A DNA stretch of 64,000 nt, taken from NCBI GenBank assembly GCA_903896925.1, contig CAITZM010000101.1:1-64000 (forward strand). Direction: 5' to 3'. Of the stretch, positions 42,954 through 51,560 are shown piece after piece (position 1 is the stretch's first letter; the number at the start of each line of letters is the position of its first letter). This DNA is from an uncultured Lentisphaerota bacterium. GTDB taxonomy: Bacteria > Verrucomicrobiota > Kiritimatiellia > CAIQIC01. The translations under genes were made by a program, and so were the position numbers. The notes beneath the pieces were generated by a model, which searched no databases, was not told the DNA's origin, and saw only the letters and a list, made by a program, of their open reading frames with translations.

Positions 42954-45902
42954 TCATGGCTCCGGCGCAATCACGACACTGAATTCCTGGAAGGCCGTAT
43001 TTTCGACCGGTTGCTCGTTGGCCGGATGCACGACCCACACGAGCCAGCGATATTTCCCGAGCGGCCCCTGCACGCTGGTGGCGGTGAAGCGCCCGGTCTG
43101 CGCCGCGCTATCCACCTCGGCGATGAACGTGAACGCCTTGGCATCCTCCACATCCCAGCCGGGATCGGTGGCGCTCGCGCTGCCATAGAGCTCAAAGATC
43201 TGCCGGCCGCGATGCGCGCCCATCCGGTAGGAGTAGGTGTTGACCTGCGCCAGGTTCTGCGACCCGGCGAGATCCAGTTTATACATGCCTTCTGTCCGGC
43301 CGTTCGGCACGACCGGTCCGTAATTCTTCGCCAGCTGGCCATCGAGCAACGTCGCGAGCGGTTCGTTCGCCGTCTGCACGTTGGCCGTCACCTTCCACGC
43401 CGCAGGCGCGGCGTGAGGTGCCAGCGCGAACTGCGCATCGTCATGCGCTTCGAGAACCACTTTGACGCCCTTGAACGGCACGCGCATCGCGGGTGCCGCG
43501 TCGCCCTTGAGCTCGAGGGTGGCCGCGCCCTGGTCGCGCCAGACTCCGAGCTTCGCGCCGTTCCCGGCCTTGGCGCGCAGCAGCGCACCGACGTCCTCGG
43601 TGGGTTTACCGTTGCACTTCAGAATGACATCGCCTTCCCTCAGGCCCGAGCGCGCGGCGCTGCTGCCCGCGGGCACCGTGATCAACCGCACGCCGACTTC
43701 GCCGGGCAGACCGGCGGCGGAGATTTCGCCGAGGCCGATGATGTTTTTGATTTTCGCACCGAGCCATTCGCGGACCTTGGCGTCGCGTTTGGAAACCTCC
43801 TCTTTCCCGATCACGAACGACGGCGTACGCGCCAGCTTTTTCAGCTCCGGTTTCTGCACGCCGAACCGGTCCATCGGAAAATTCTGGAAGCCCAGCGCGA
43901 GCGCGGGCGAGCCCGCCTTCACGCGGTAGTCGCCGTGCGCCGGATCCTCGAAGAGCGCGTCGCCGACAAGCGAGTGCTCGTCGCGCCCGCTCTGCTTTTG
44001 CAGGGCTGTCGCCGGTGTCGCTGCACCCTGCCCCGCCACGTGCCACAGGTTGGAGTCCATCGCGCGCCCCCACGGCTGGTTCACGCGGACCGGGCGATAG
44101 GGGCCGCAGACGATGTTGTGCGAGAACTCGTCCTGGCTGTTGCCATACCAGACGTGCGGATGGAACGAATTGTTGACCATGATGTTGTTGACGACGACGC
44201 GGTAGAAGCCCTCGCGGTTCTTGAGGCCACCGTTCAGGCACAGGTTGTTGCTGATGGCGTAATGGGTGGAGCCGTCGTCGAGATCGATGTCCCAGCCGTG
44301 ATCGCAACGCCAGCGGCTGTTGCGGAGCACGTTCGGCTCCACCACGTCGAGCAGCGGCAGGTTCTTGTTTTCGCCGAGCGTGACCGTGCCGAGATCGATA
44401 CCCTGGATACCCCAGAAGCGGTCGCGGCCCCACGAGTTGAAGCTGCCATGGTCGCCGGTTTCCTTGACGGTGTCGAAGATGTCGCAGAACTCGACCAGAT
44501 GGCCGCCCCAACAGCCGTCGCCGATGTTGATGCCGGCGCGCGGCAGGTCGTAGATCGAGCAGTGGCGCACGGTGATGCGCGCGGCCATGTCGATTTCCAC
44601 GCCCGCCGTCTGCTTCTCGACGCGGCCGGTCTCGTGGATCAGGCAATCCTCCACGAGGCCGTCGGTGGGATAGTTGTTCCCCTTCGGGCCGGGCGTCTTG
44701 TCCACCGTCGCGAAGGTGTTGCGCTTCTCGTAGCCCACGAGGCCATCGCGGACGGCCGCCGGGTCGCCCACGAACGAAACGCCGTTGCCGCCGGCCTTCG
44801 CGATATGGCAGCCGCGCACCACCGTGCCGCGGTTGAAGTTATTCACAAAGATCGCATTGCCGCCCACCTGGTCCACGAAACAGTTTTCGACGGCGCAGTT
44901 TTCGGTGCCGTTGAAGAACAGCGCGCCGCCGCGGTAGACCGTCCAGTCGGTGCGCAACATCGGCTCCTTGTTGTCCATGAACGTCCGCGCCGCATGCCGG
45001 AACGTCAGGCCGGAGAACTGCAGCTGCCGCACCGGATTTTTTTCGTCACCGCGCAACTCGATGAGCGTGCGCAGACGGACGCCTTCCAGTTTGGCCTGCG
45101 CAAGATCGAGCCCGGCGGGCGGATAGAAATAGAGCGTGCCGGCCTGCGCGTCGTGGAACCACTCGCCGGGCGCGTCGAGTTCCTCGAAGATGTTTTCTAC
45201 GAACCGGCACTCCTTGTGCGGCGCGGACGGCCGGTTGTTCTGCCAGCCGCCCTCGTATTGCAGCGCGCCTTGCGCGTCCTTGCCGGTGATGCGGTAGTGC
45301 ATGCCGCCCCACATCGCGGAGTGCATGGCGTGGATGAAACCGCCGGTAGGCGCGTGCCACGTCGCGACGCGCGCCGGGCTGATCGCGTCCGCCGCATGGC
45401 CGTTGAAGATGCGCTCGTCGGCATTGAAGTTCGGGTAGCGCGCCATCGGCATCCGCTCGCCGTTGACGAACAGCTGGTCAAAGGAGGAAACCTGAGACTT
45501 GAGAGCCGAAACCTGAAAGGCCGCAGCCGGGAGCTGCGCCCGGAAAATGCCCTTGCGGAAAGGTTCCCACTTCAAGCCCGCGATCTCGAAGCCGCCGCTG
45601 ATGACCGCTTCCTCCCCATCCGCGGCCCGATACGTGACCGCCGCGCCCGGCGCGCCGGAATCGGCGGCGGTGAAGACGAGCGTCCCGGGAAGATAATAGG
45701 TGCCGCCGCGGACGGTCACGGTGAGCGGTTCCTTGGCCCGCTGCGGCAGCGCGCGCACCAGCCGCTGCGCCGCGGCGAGCGAAGCCAGCGGCTTTTCGCG
45801 CGTACCCGGACTGGCGTCGTTGCCGCCCGGCGCGACAAATATTTCCATCGCGCCCACGCTCAGGGCGCTGCACAAGCCCAACAGGATTCCGATGTTTTTC
45901 AT
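42954..45902 (-). CDS. exported beta-helix protein with PDZ domain
   Basis: A 982-residue exported protein with signal peptide (MKNIGILLGLCSALSVGA), then a right-handed parallel beta-helix from about residue 20 (IFVAPGGNDASPGTREKPL, a frequent start of pectate-lyase-like exported proteins) to about 700, with turns such as NCAVENCFVDQVGGNAIFV. A PDZ domain lies near 740-830 (GVRLITVPAGSSAARSGLREGD). A beta-rich C-terminal domain (about 855-982) resembles a discoidin module. Start: GGAG lies nine bases ahead of ATG at 45902. Near residue 130 a dispersed repeat (45484-45520) is read in frame as QVSALKSQVSS. Probably a polysaccharide-binding or -cleaving protein. Confidence 0.87.
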   Translation of the reverse strand: MKNIGILLGLCSALSVGAMEIFVAPGGNDASPGTREKPLASLAAAQRLVRALPQRAKEPLTVTVRGGTYYLPGTLVFTAADSGAPGAAVTYRAADGEEAVISGGFEIAGLKWEPFRKGIFRAQLPAAAFQVSALKSQVSSFDQLFVNGERMPMARYPNFNADERIFNGHAADAISPARVATWHAPTGGFIHAMHSAMWGGMHYRITGKDAQGALQYEGGWQNNRPSAPHKECRFVENIFEELDAPGEWFHDAQAGTLYFYPPAGLDLAQAKLEGVRLRTLIELRGDEKNPVRQLQFSGLTFRHAARTFMDNKEPMLRTDWTVYRGGALFFNGTENCAVENCFVDQVGGNAIFVNNFNRGTVVRGCHIAKAGGNGVSFVGDPAAVRDGLVGYEKRNTFATVDKTPGPKGNNYPTDGLVEDCLIHETGRVEKQTAGVEIDMAARITVRHCSIYDLPRAGINIGDGCWGGHLVEFCDIFDTVKETGDHGSFNSWGRDRFWGIQGIDLGTVTLGENKNLPLLDVVEPNVLRNSRWRCDHGWDIDLDDGSTHYAISNNLCLNGGLKNREGFYRVVVNNIMVNNSFHPHVWYGNSQDEFSHNIVCGPYRPVRVNQPWGRAMDSNLWHVAGQGAATPATALQKQSGRDEHSLVGDALFEDPAHGDYRVKAGSPALALGFQNFPMDRFGVQKPELKKLARTPSFVIGKEEVSKRDAKVREWLGAKIKNIIGLGEISAAGLPGEVGVRLITVPAGSSAARSGLREGDVILKCNGKPTEDVGALLRAKAGNGAKLGVWRDQGAATLELKGDAAPAMRVPFKGVKVVLEAHDDAQFALAPHAAPAAWKVTANVQTANEPLATLLDGQLAKNYGPVVPNGRTEGMYKLDLAGSQNLAQVNTYSYRMGAHRGRQIFELYGSASATDPGWDVEDAKAFTFIAEVDSAAQTGRFTATSVQGPLGKYRWLVWVVHPANEQPVENTAFQEFSVVIAPEP
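45484..45520. repeat. dispersed repeat inside a coding region
   Basis: GAAACCTGAGACTTGAGAG followed by CCGAAACCTGAAAG. It matches the repeat at the 3' end of thiG, and here lies in frame within the beta-helix gene. Confidence 0.75.
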
Positions 45903-46052
45903 GGCGTCTCCGCAAAAGTCAGCCGGTGCCGTCCGGACCAACCGCAGCGCACCATAGGAAGGCCGGGCAAAACGGTAAAGGCAAAACTTGCAAAACGCTT
46001 CAGCCCGCGCTGCGTGGCGCGGGCTGAAGGTGCGGAAGATGGCGCGTGCGGC

Positions 46053-47735
46053 TCAGTTGCCGCGCGCCATGTTGCCCCAGCGGCCGTTGGCGCTGCGATC
46101 CGTGCTGCCGGGTTGGTTGTTGCCGGCGGGCACCACCTGGCGCAGCTGTTGCGGCGCGGCGGGCGCGGCGCGGACGGCGGCAGGTTGCGGGACCGGCTGC
46201 GCCGCGGGCGCCGCATGCATTACGCGCGGCGCGGCCACCGGCGCGCTCGGACGCGCAAGCGCTTGCTGCGCCTGCATGACCCGGTTATCCGGGCGCGCAT
46301 ATTGCACAGGCGGCATGACGCGCTGCGCCACGGCGGGAGCGGGTTGCCGAGCTACGCTCTCATGCCGTTGCACCGTCTGGGCGACGGGCGCGGCACGGGT
46401 GGAAACAGTGACACGCTGCTCGGGGCGCGCGACGGGCAGATTGTGTTGCACAAAGTTCGGCGCATTTTGATGAGATGCGGCATCGTGGTGCTGCTGCGGA
46501 GTCTGCATCACCGGCGCGACGGGCGCGGCACGGGTGGAAACAGTGACACGCTGCTCAGGGCGCGCGACGGGCACATTGCGTTGCACAAAGTTCGGCGCAT
46601 TTTGATGAGATGCGGCATCGTGGTGCTGCTGCGGGGTCTGCATCACCGGCGCGACGGGCGCGCTGACAGGCCGGGGCACGGCGCGCGGTTCGGGACGCGC
46701 CACAGGCACGCTGCGCTGCACCACCGGCTGCGGCAGGCTGGCACGATTGAACGTGCCATGATTGTCGCCGGTGCGCTGATTGTTGGCACTGCTCTCATGG
46801 CGCACGCTCACCGGTGTGGCCACGTGCTCCACAGGACGCGTTACGCTCGTGTTGTGCTGGGAAGTTTCACGCTGGGTGGGCCCGAACACCGCCTGGGTCT
46901 TGGGCACCACGACCTGATGCGCCTGGTTGTGCGGCCGGTCGCTGACAGCCGTCGGCCGCGCTTGCTGAACGGCCGGAGCCCGGGTGCCGGCCGGGTACTG
47001 ATGCGGCGCCGCTGGCGCGGGATGCCATGCGCGGATCACTTCGACCGGGTGCCGATATTGCGGGTGTTGCTCGCGCATGCGCACATTGCAGCGATGCCAG
47101 TCGAAATCATAGCGATGCCAGGAGCCGATCCGCCACCAGAACCCGTAGTTGATCCAGGAACCGCCGAACGGCGCCGGCTGCAGGTAGACGACCTGCGGAT
47201 CGTATTGCGGCACATAGACGACTTCCGGCTCCGCCGGGATAATCGTGATGACATTCTGGTCGCTGATGACGCGCTGCTGGGGGGTGCTCGTCAGGTTTCC
47301 CAGCGTCTGCGCACGGACGCGGAGCCGCTGGACCGCAGCCATCACGTCGGCTGGCTGCGCGCGGAACGCATCGCCCACGGCCGTCGTCCAGACGAGGTTG
47401 TCGGCCATCCACTGGGTCAGTTCAGGATAATGGGCCAGCGTGCGGACGCTGTCGTCCCACGGTTGCGCCTCGAGCTGGTCCACCTCGCCACCGGTGGCGA
47501 GATAACGCGCGGCCAGCACGACATCGGCCGGCGCGGTCGCGGCCGGCAGCATCACGGCGATCAAGGCGTCAGGATAGAGCGCCACGGGCCCGAGCAAGAC
47601 ATCCAGTTCTTCCGCAGGGCGCTGCGCCACTGACTCTTGCGCCACCACGGCCAGGCTCATTCCGGCCCACACCGCCAACACCGCCGCCTTGAACCATCCG
47701 CCCTGCCTTTGCTGTGCTGTCCAGATCGTTTTCAT
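46053..47735 (-). CDS. DUF3300 family exported protein with tandem 45-residue repeats
   Basis: A 560-residue protein with signal peptide (FKAAVLAVWAGMSLAVVA) and a DUF3300 domain of about 200 residues: LDVLLGPVALYPDALIAVMLPAATAP, VVLAARYLATG, WDDSVRTLAHYPELTQWM and PAEPEVVYVPQYDPQVVYLQP. The rest is rich in Pro, Ala, Gln and His. Two nearly perfect 135-bp repeats at 46381-46515 and 46516-46650 encode 45-residue units (VAPVMQTPQQHHDAASHQ and on), and a partial third begins at 46651. The start at 47735 has GGGAG upstream. DUF3300 proteins are periplasmic or membrane-linked, function unknown. Confidence 0.88.
   Translation of the reverse strand: MKTIWTAQQRQGGWFKAAVLAVWAGMSLAVVAQESVAQRPAEELDVLLGPVALYPDALIAVMLPAATAPADVVLAARYLATGGEVDQLEAQPWDDSVRTLAHYPELTQWMADNLVWTTAVGDAFRAQPADVMAAVQRLRVRAQTLGNLTSTPQQRVISDQNVITIIPAEPEVVYVPQYDPQVVYLQPAPFGGSWINYGFWWRIGSWHRYDFDWHRCNVRMREQHPQYRHPVEVIRAWHPAPAAPHQYPAGTRAPAVQQARPTAVSDRPHNQAHQVVVPKTQAVFGPTQRETSQHNTSVTRPVEHVATPVSVRHESSANNQRTGDNHGTFNRASLPQPVVQRSVPVARPEPRAVPRPVSAPVAPVMQTPQQHHDAASHQNAPNFVQRNVPVARPEQRVTVSTRAAPVAPVMQTPQQHHDAASHQNAPNFVQHNLPVARPEQRVTVSTRAAPVAQTVQRHESVARQPAPAVAQRVMPPVQYARPDNRVMQAQQALARPSAPVAAPRVMHAAPAAQPVPQPAAVRAAPAAPQQLRQVVPAGNNQPGSTDRSANGRWGNMARGN
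46381..46650. repeat. 135-bp tandem repeat (two full copies) in DUF3300 gene
   Basis: The two copies differ by only a few bases and keep the reading frame. A partial third copy follows. Confidence 0.9.
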
Positions 47736-47916
47736 GATTATGCTCCCATTCATATGATGCTCTACCCCTTAAGTCGTCCGCCCGCCTCCGCCGGTTACCG
47801 ATATTGGAAGCCTGCGGTGCAGGGAGCGACCCGGGCGGGGCGCCTGCGGCAAACCGAAGGCCTCAAAAACGCCTGATTGAGCCGCAGAGGATTTCCGGTT
47901 ACAGTCGCGGGCCTAC

Positions 47917-50190
47917 ATGAAACGCCGCATCCAGATCAACATTGCCGGTCGCGTGCAGGGCGTTGGCTTCCGGCCGACGGTCTATCGCCATGCGACCGCC
48001 GCGGGTCTGGCGGGCTTCGTGACGAATACGCCTGCGGGCGTGCTGGTCGAGGCCGAGGGCGAGGACGCGGCGCTCGCGGCGTTCAGCGCCCTGCTCAAGG
48101 CGCAGCCGCCGGTCCAGGCGCGCGTGGAAACGTTTGCCGTGAGCGATGTGCCGCTGCGGGGCGACACAGCCTTTGTGATCGCGCCGAGCCAGGGTTCGGG
48201 CGACCTGTTGATCGGGATTCCTCCGGACCTGGCGATGTGCAGCGACTGCGCGCGCGACATCCGCGACACCGCCAACCGGCGCCACGGCTACGCCTTCACC
48301 AACTGCACGTGCTGCGGCCCCCGCTACACCATCGTCCGCGCCCTGCCCTACGACCGGGCCCAGACCTCGATGGCGGCGTTCACCCTGTGCCCCGCCTGCC
48401 AGCAGGAATACACGTCGCCGGCCGACCGGCGGTTCGACGCGCAGCCGAACGCTTGCGCGGCCTGCGGGCCGGCGCTGCGGTTGCTGGACAAGCAGAACAT
48501 GCCGGTGCCGGACGTGGCCGATCCGCTAGCGGCGGCGGTGGACCTGTTGCGGCAGGGCCGTGTGCTCGCGCTCAAGAGCCTCGGCGGCTATCACCTGTGC
48601 TGCGATGCCACGGATGCGGCCGCGATCCGGCGGCTGCGCGAGCGCAAGCACCGGCCGACGAAGCCGTTCGCGGTGATGTTCCCTTCGCTGGAGCAGATCC
48701 GCGCCCACTGCGAAGTGAGCCCGGAGGAGGAGGCCGCGCTGGCCGACCCGTCCGCGCCCATCGTGATCCTGCGCCGGCGCGCGGACTCCGCGCTGCCCGC
48801 GGAGATCTCGCCGGACACGCACGACCTGGGTGCCTTCCTCCCCTACACGCCGCTGCATCTGCTGCTGCTCGACCGGACCGGCCCGCTCATCATGACCAGC
48901 GGCAACCAGTCCGAGGAACCGCTGGCGGTGGACGAGTCGGAGCTGACCCAGCTGCTGGGCACGTTCGCGGATTTTGCGCTGGTCCACAACCGGCCGATCG
49001 TGCGGCGCTGCGACGATTCGGTGCTGAAGCTGTCCGGCGGGCGGCGCATCCTGATCCGCCGCGCGCGCGGTTTCGTCCCCGGCGCGATCCCGCTGCCGAT
49101 GCGCGGCCCGCCGGTGCTGGCGCTCGGCGGCGACCTGAAGAACGTGTTCGCGCTGACGCGCCAGCAGCAGGCGATCCTCTCGCCGCACATCGGCAACCTC
49201 GCGGAATTCGCGAGCTACAGCTTCCTGAAGACGGCGGTCGCGGACCTGGCGCGCCTGCTGCAGATCAAGCCGGAGATCGTCGCGCACGACCTCCATCCCG
49301 ACTATGCCTCGACCCAGTTTGCGAAGGAGTTCCCGGCCCACACGCACATCGCGGTGCAGCACCACCACGCGCACATCGTCGCCGGCATGGTGGAGCACAA
49401 CCTGCGCGGGCCGGTCCTTGGCATCGCGCTCGACGGCATGGGCTATGGCACCGACGGCACGCTGTGGGGCGGCGAGGTGCTGCTGGCCGACCTGTGCACC
49501 TTCCACCGCGTGGCGCACTTCAAGGCGGCGCGGTTGCCGGGCGGCGACGAGGCCACGCGCCACCCCGTCCGCACCGCGTGGAGCCAGCTCGTCGCCGAGT
49601 TCGGCGACGAGGCCGAGGCCGTCGCGGCCGAGTTCCTGCCGGCGCTGACCGAGATCGAACGCGGCACGCTGCGCACCATGATCCAGCAGGGCGTCCGCTC
49701 GCCGTGGACCACCAGCGCCGGCCGGCTGTTCGACGCGGTGGCGGCGCTGCTCGGCTTCCAAGGTGAGGTCACCTTCGAGGGCGAGGCCGCCATCCACCTG
49801 CAGATGCTCGCCGCCACCGCGCCGCTGCCGCCCTACCCCTTCGAACTCGTGCGCCAGCGCGACCCGTGGGTCATCAGCTTCGGCCCGACGCTGCGCGCCA
49901 TCGTGCAGGACCTGCGCGCCGGCACGCCGCCCGCGGCGATCGCCGGCCGCTTCCACCGCACGGTGGCCGCCGCGCTCGTCGAGACCTGCGCCGCCCTGCG
50001 CATGCGCTACGCCCGCCACGAGGTCGTCCTCACCGGCGGCGTGATGCAGAACGATTTCCTGCTCGACCTGCTGCACACCGGCTTGCAGGCCCGCGGTTTC
50101 AAAGTACACTCCCACGCGCTCGTGCCCCCAAACGACGGCGGGATCGCCCTGGGCCAGGCCGCGGTGGCGCTGGCCAAGTTTTTCACTTGA
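47917..50190 (+). CDS. hypF: [NiFe]-hydrogenase maturation carbamoyltransferase HypF
   Basis: A 757-residue protein that makes the cyanide ligand precursor by transferring carbamoyl from carbamoyl phosphate to HypE. Domains in order: acylphosphatase (GRVQGVGFRP at about 11-20), two zinc fingers (MCSDC, NCTCCGPRY, LCPACQQEY and ACAACGPAL, about 105-185), YrdC-like (about 195-385), and Kae1-like (395-750) with HHHAHI at about 482-487. It begins the hypFCDE set, and hypC starts nine bases after its stop. No close ribosome binding site is obvious. No hydrogenase structural gene lies in the window. Confidence 0.96.
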   Translation: MKRRIQINIAGRVQGVGFRPTVYRHATAAGLAGFVTNTPAGVLVEAEGEDAALAAFSALLKAQPPVQARVETFAVSDVPLRGDTAFVIAPSQGSGDLLIGIPPDLAMCSDCARDIRDTANRRHGYAFTNCTCCGPRYTIVRALPYDRAQTSMAAFTLCPACQQEYTSPADRRFDAQPNACAACGPALRLLDKQNMPVPDVADPLAAAVDLLRQGRVLALKSLGGYHLCCDATDAAAIRRLRERKHRPTKPFAVMFPSLEQIRAHCEVSPEEEAALADPSAPIVILRRRADSALPAEISPDTHDLGAFLPYTPLHLLLLDRTGPLIMTSGNQSEEPLAVDESELTQLLGTFADFALVHNRPIVRRCDDSVLKLSGGRRILIRRARGFVPGAIPLPMRGPPVLALGGDLKNVFALTRQQQAILSPHIGNLAEFASYSFLKTAVADLARLLQIKPEIVAHDLHPDYASTQFAKEFPAHTHIAVQHHHAHIVAGMVEHNLRGPVLGIALDGMGYGTDGTLWGGEVLLADLCTFHRVAHFKAARLPGGDEATRHPVRTAWSQLVAEFGDEAEAVAAEFLPALTEIERGTLRTMIQQGVRSPWTTSAGRLFDAVAALLGFQGEVTFEGEAAIHLQMLAATAPLPPYPFELVRQRDPWVISFGPTLRAIVQDLRAGTPPAAIAGRFHRTVAAALVETCAALRMRYARHEVVLTGGVMQNDFLLDLLHTGLQARGFKVHSHALVPPNDGGIALGQAAVALAKFFT

Positions 50191-50199
50191 GGAACCATT

Positions 50200-50427
50200 A
50201 TGTGTCTCGCGATTCCAGCCCGCGTGCTCGAAGTCCACGGCACCGAGGCGGTCATCAGCGTGCAAGGCGTCCAGCGCTCGGCCAGCCTGATGCTGCTGGA
50301 GGAGACCGTCGCGCCGGGCGACTACGTCCTGCTGCATGCCGGCTTCGCCCTCCGCAAATGGACCGCCGCCGAGGCGCAGGAACAGGAAGCGCTGCTCGCC
50401 GAGGTCGGCCTGGGGCCGCGCGACTAG
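50200..50427 (+). CDS. hypC: hydrogenase maturation chaperone HypC
   Basis: A 75-residue protein that binds HypD and the hydrogenase large-subunit precursor while the Fe(CN)2CO group is assembled. MCLAIPARV with the essential Cys2 and the OB-like body (GDYVLLHAGFALRK) are standard. GAGGAA precedes the ATG. It lies between hypF (9 bases) and hypD (68 bases). Confidence 0.96.
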   Translation: MCLAIPARVLEVHGTEAVISVQGVQRSASLMLLEETVAPGDYVLLHAGFALRKWTAAEAQEQEALLAEVGLGPRD

Positions 50428-50444
50428 ACCATGTATTCTGACTA

Positions 50445-50490
50445 TTCCAGACCTAGGAAAAGCAGAGAAGACCGTTTCCAAACCTTGGAA
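50445..50490 (+). repeat. paired TTCCA/TGGAA palindromes ahead of hypD, copy 2
   Basis: TTCCAGACCTAGGAA (50445-50459) and TTCCAAACCTTGGAA (50476-50490) start 31 bp apart, the same phasing as at 30942. The second contains GGAA, six bases before the hypD ATG, and is the only ribosome binding site available, so a hairpin here would hide it. Confidence 0.8.
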
Positions 50491-50495
50491 TAGCC

Positions 50496-51551
50496 ATGAA
50501 CCCCCAACTTCAGGAAATCCACGAACTCATGGCGCGCATCGGGCGCCCGGTGCAGCTGATGGAAGTCTGCGGCACGCATACGATGGCCATCTTCCGCACC
50601 GGCCTGCGCGCGTTGCTGCCGGAGGGCCTGCGGCTGCTCTCCGGCCCCGGCTGCCCGGTCTGCGTGACGCACGACCGCTTCCTCGAACACGCGCTCGCCA
50701 TCGCCGCCACGCCCGGCACGCTCATCTGCACCTTCGGCGACATGTTGCGCGTGCCCGGCCGCGGCGGCTCGCTCGAAACGGCGCGGGCCACCGGCGCCAA
50801 CGTGCAGGTGGTCTACTCGCCACTCGACGCGCTCGCGGCCGCGCGCCAGCACCCGGAACTGCGCGTCGTCTTTCTCGGCATCGGTTTCGAGACGACCGCC
50901 CCTACCACCGCGGGCGCGCTGCTCGAAGCCGCGCGCGACGGGGTGGGCAACTTTCTCGTGCTGAGCGCCCACAAGACCATGCCCAACGCGCTGGCCGCGC
51001 TGCTCACGAGCGGCGAGGTCAACATTGACGGCTTCCTGATGCCCGGCCATGTCAGCGTCATCACCGGCACGCACATCTATGACGCGGTCGCCCGCGACCT
51101 CCACCGGCCCGCGGTCGTCACCGGCTTCGAGGCCGAGGAGCTTCTCGCCGGCATCCTGGCGGCGCTGCGGATGATTGCGGAAGGCCGGGCCGAGGTCGTC
51201 AACGCCTACGCCAGCACCGTCACCGCCGACGGCAACCGCAAGGCGCGCGAAATACTCCATGAGGTCTTCGAGCCCTGCGACGATGTCTGGCGCGGGCTGG
51301 GCCTGATCCCCGGCAGCGGCCTGAAGATCCGGCCGGCCTTGGCCGCACACGACGCGACCCAATTTTTCCCGGCGCCGTCCACGCCGGTGCCGGAGACCAG
51401 CCGCGGCTGCCGCTGCGGCGATGTGCTCCGCGGCGTCATCACGCCACCGCAGTGCCCGCTGTTCCGCAACGTCTGCACGCCATGGTCGCCGCAGGGCGCG
51501 TGCATGGTCTCGGGCGAGGGCACCTGCGCCGCCTATTTCCGTTTCTCGTAA
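50496..51551 (+). CDS. hypD: hydrogenase maturation protein HypD
   Basis: A 351-residue iron-sulfur protein that assembles the Fe(CN)2CO unit with HypC. Motifs visible are MEVCGTHT, SGPGCPVCVT, TFGDMLRVPG, GIGFETTAPT, MPGHVSVITG and the C-terminal Cys-rich part with CRCGDVLRG, PQCPLF, CTPW and CMVSGEGTCAAYF. The start ATG at 50496 overlaps the end of a palindrome pair that provides the Shine-Dalgarno GGAA. hypE starts nine bases downstream. Confidence 0.96.
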   Translation: MNPQLQEIHELMARIGRPVQLMEVCGTHTMAIFRTGLRALLPEGLRLLSGPGCPVCVTHDRFLEHALAIAATPGTLICTFGDMLRVPGRGGSLETARATGANVQVVYSPLDALAAARQHPELRVVFLGIGFETTAPTTAGALLEAARDGVGNFLVLSAHKTMPNALAALLTSGEVNIDGFLMPGHVSVITGTHIYDAVARDLHRPAVVTGFEAEELLAGILAALRMIAEGRAEVVNAYASTVTADGNRKAREILHEVFEPCDDVWRGLGLIPGSGLKIRPALAAHDATQFFPAPSTPVPETSRGCRCGDVLRGVITPPQCPLFRNVCTPWSPQGACMVSGEGTCAAYFRFS

Positions 51552-51560
51552 GGCCCAACC

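Noticed and set aside
46381-46650. Possible CRISPR-like array
   Set aside because: The repeats are 135 bp, contiguous without spacers, and lie in frame within a DUF3300 gene.
42825-47633. A 1602-codon plus-strand frame crossing two genes and a spacer
   Set aside because: It overlaps the beta-helix/PDZ and DUF3300 genes in antisense and includes repeat DNA. Its residues are Arg/His/Ala-rich with no recognisable domain.
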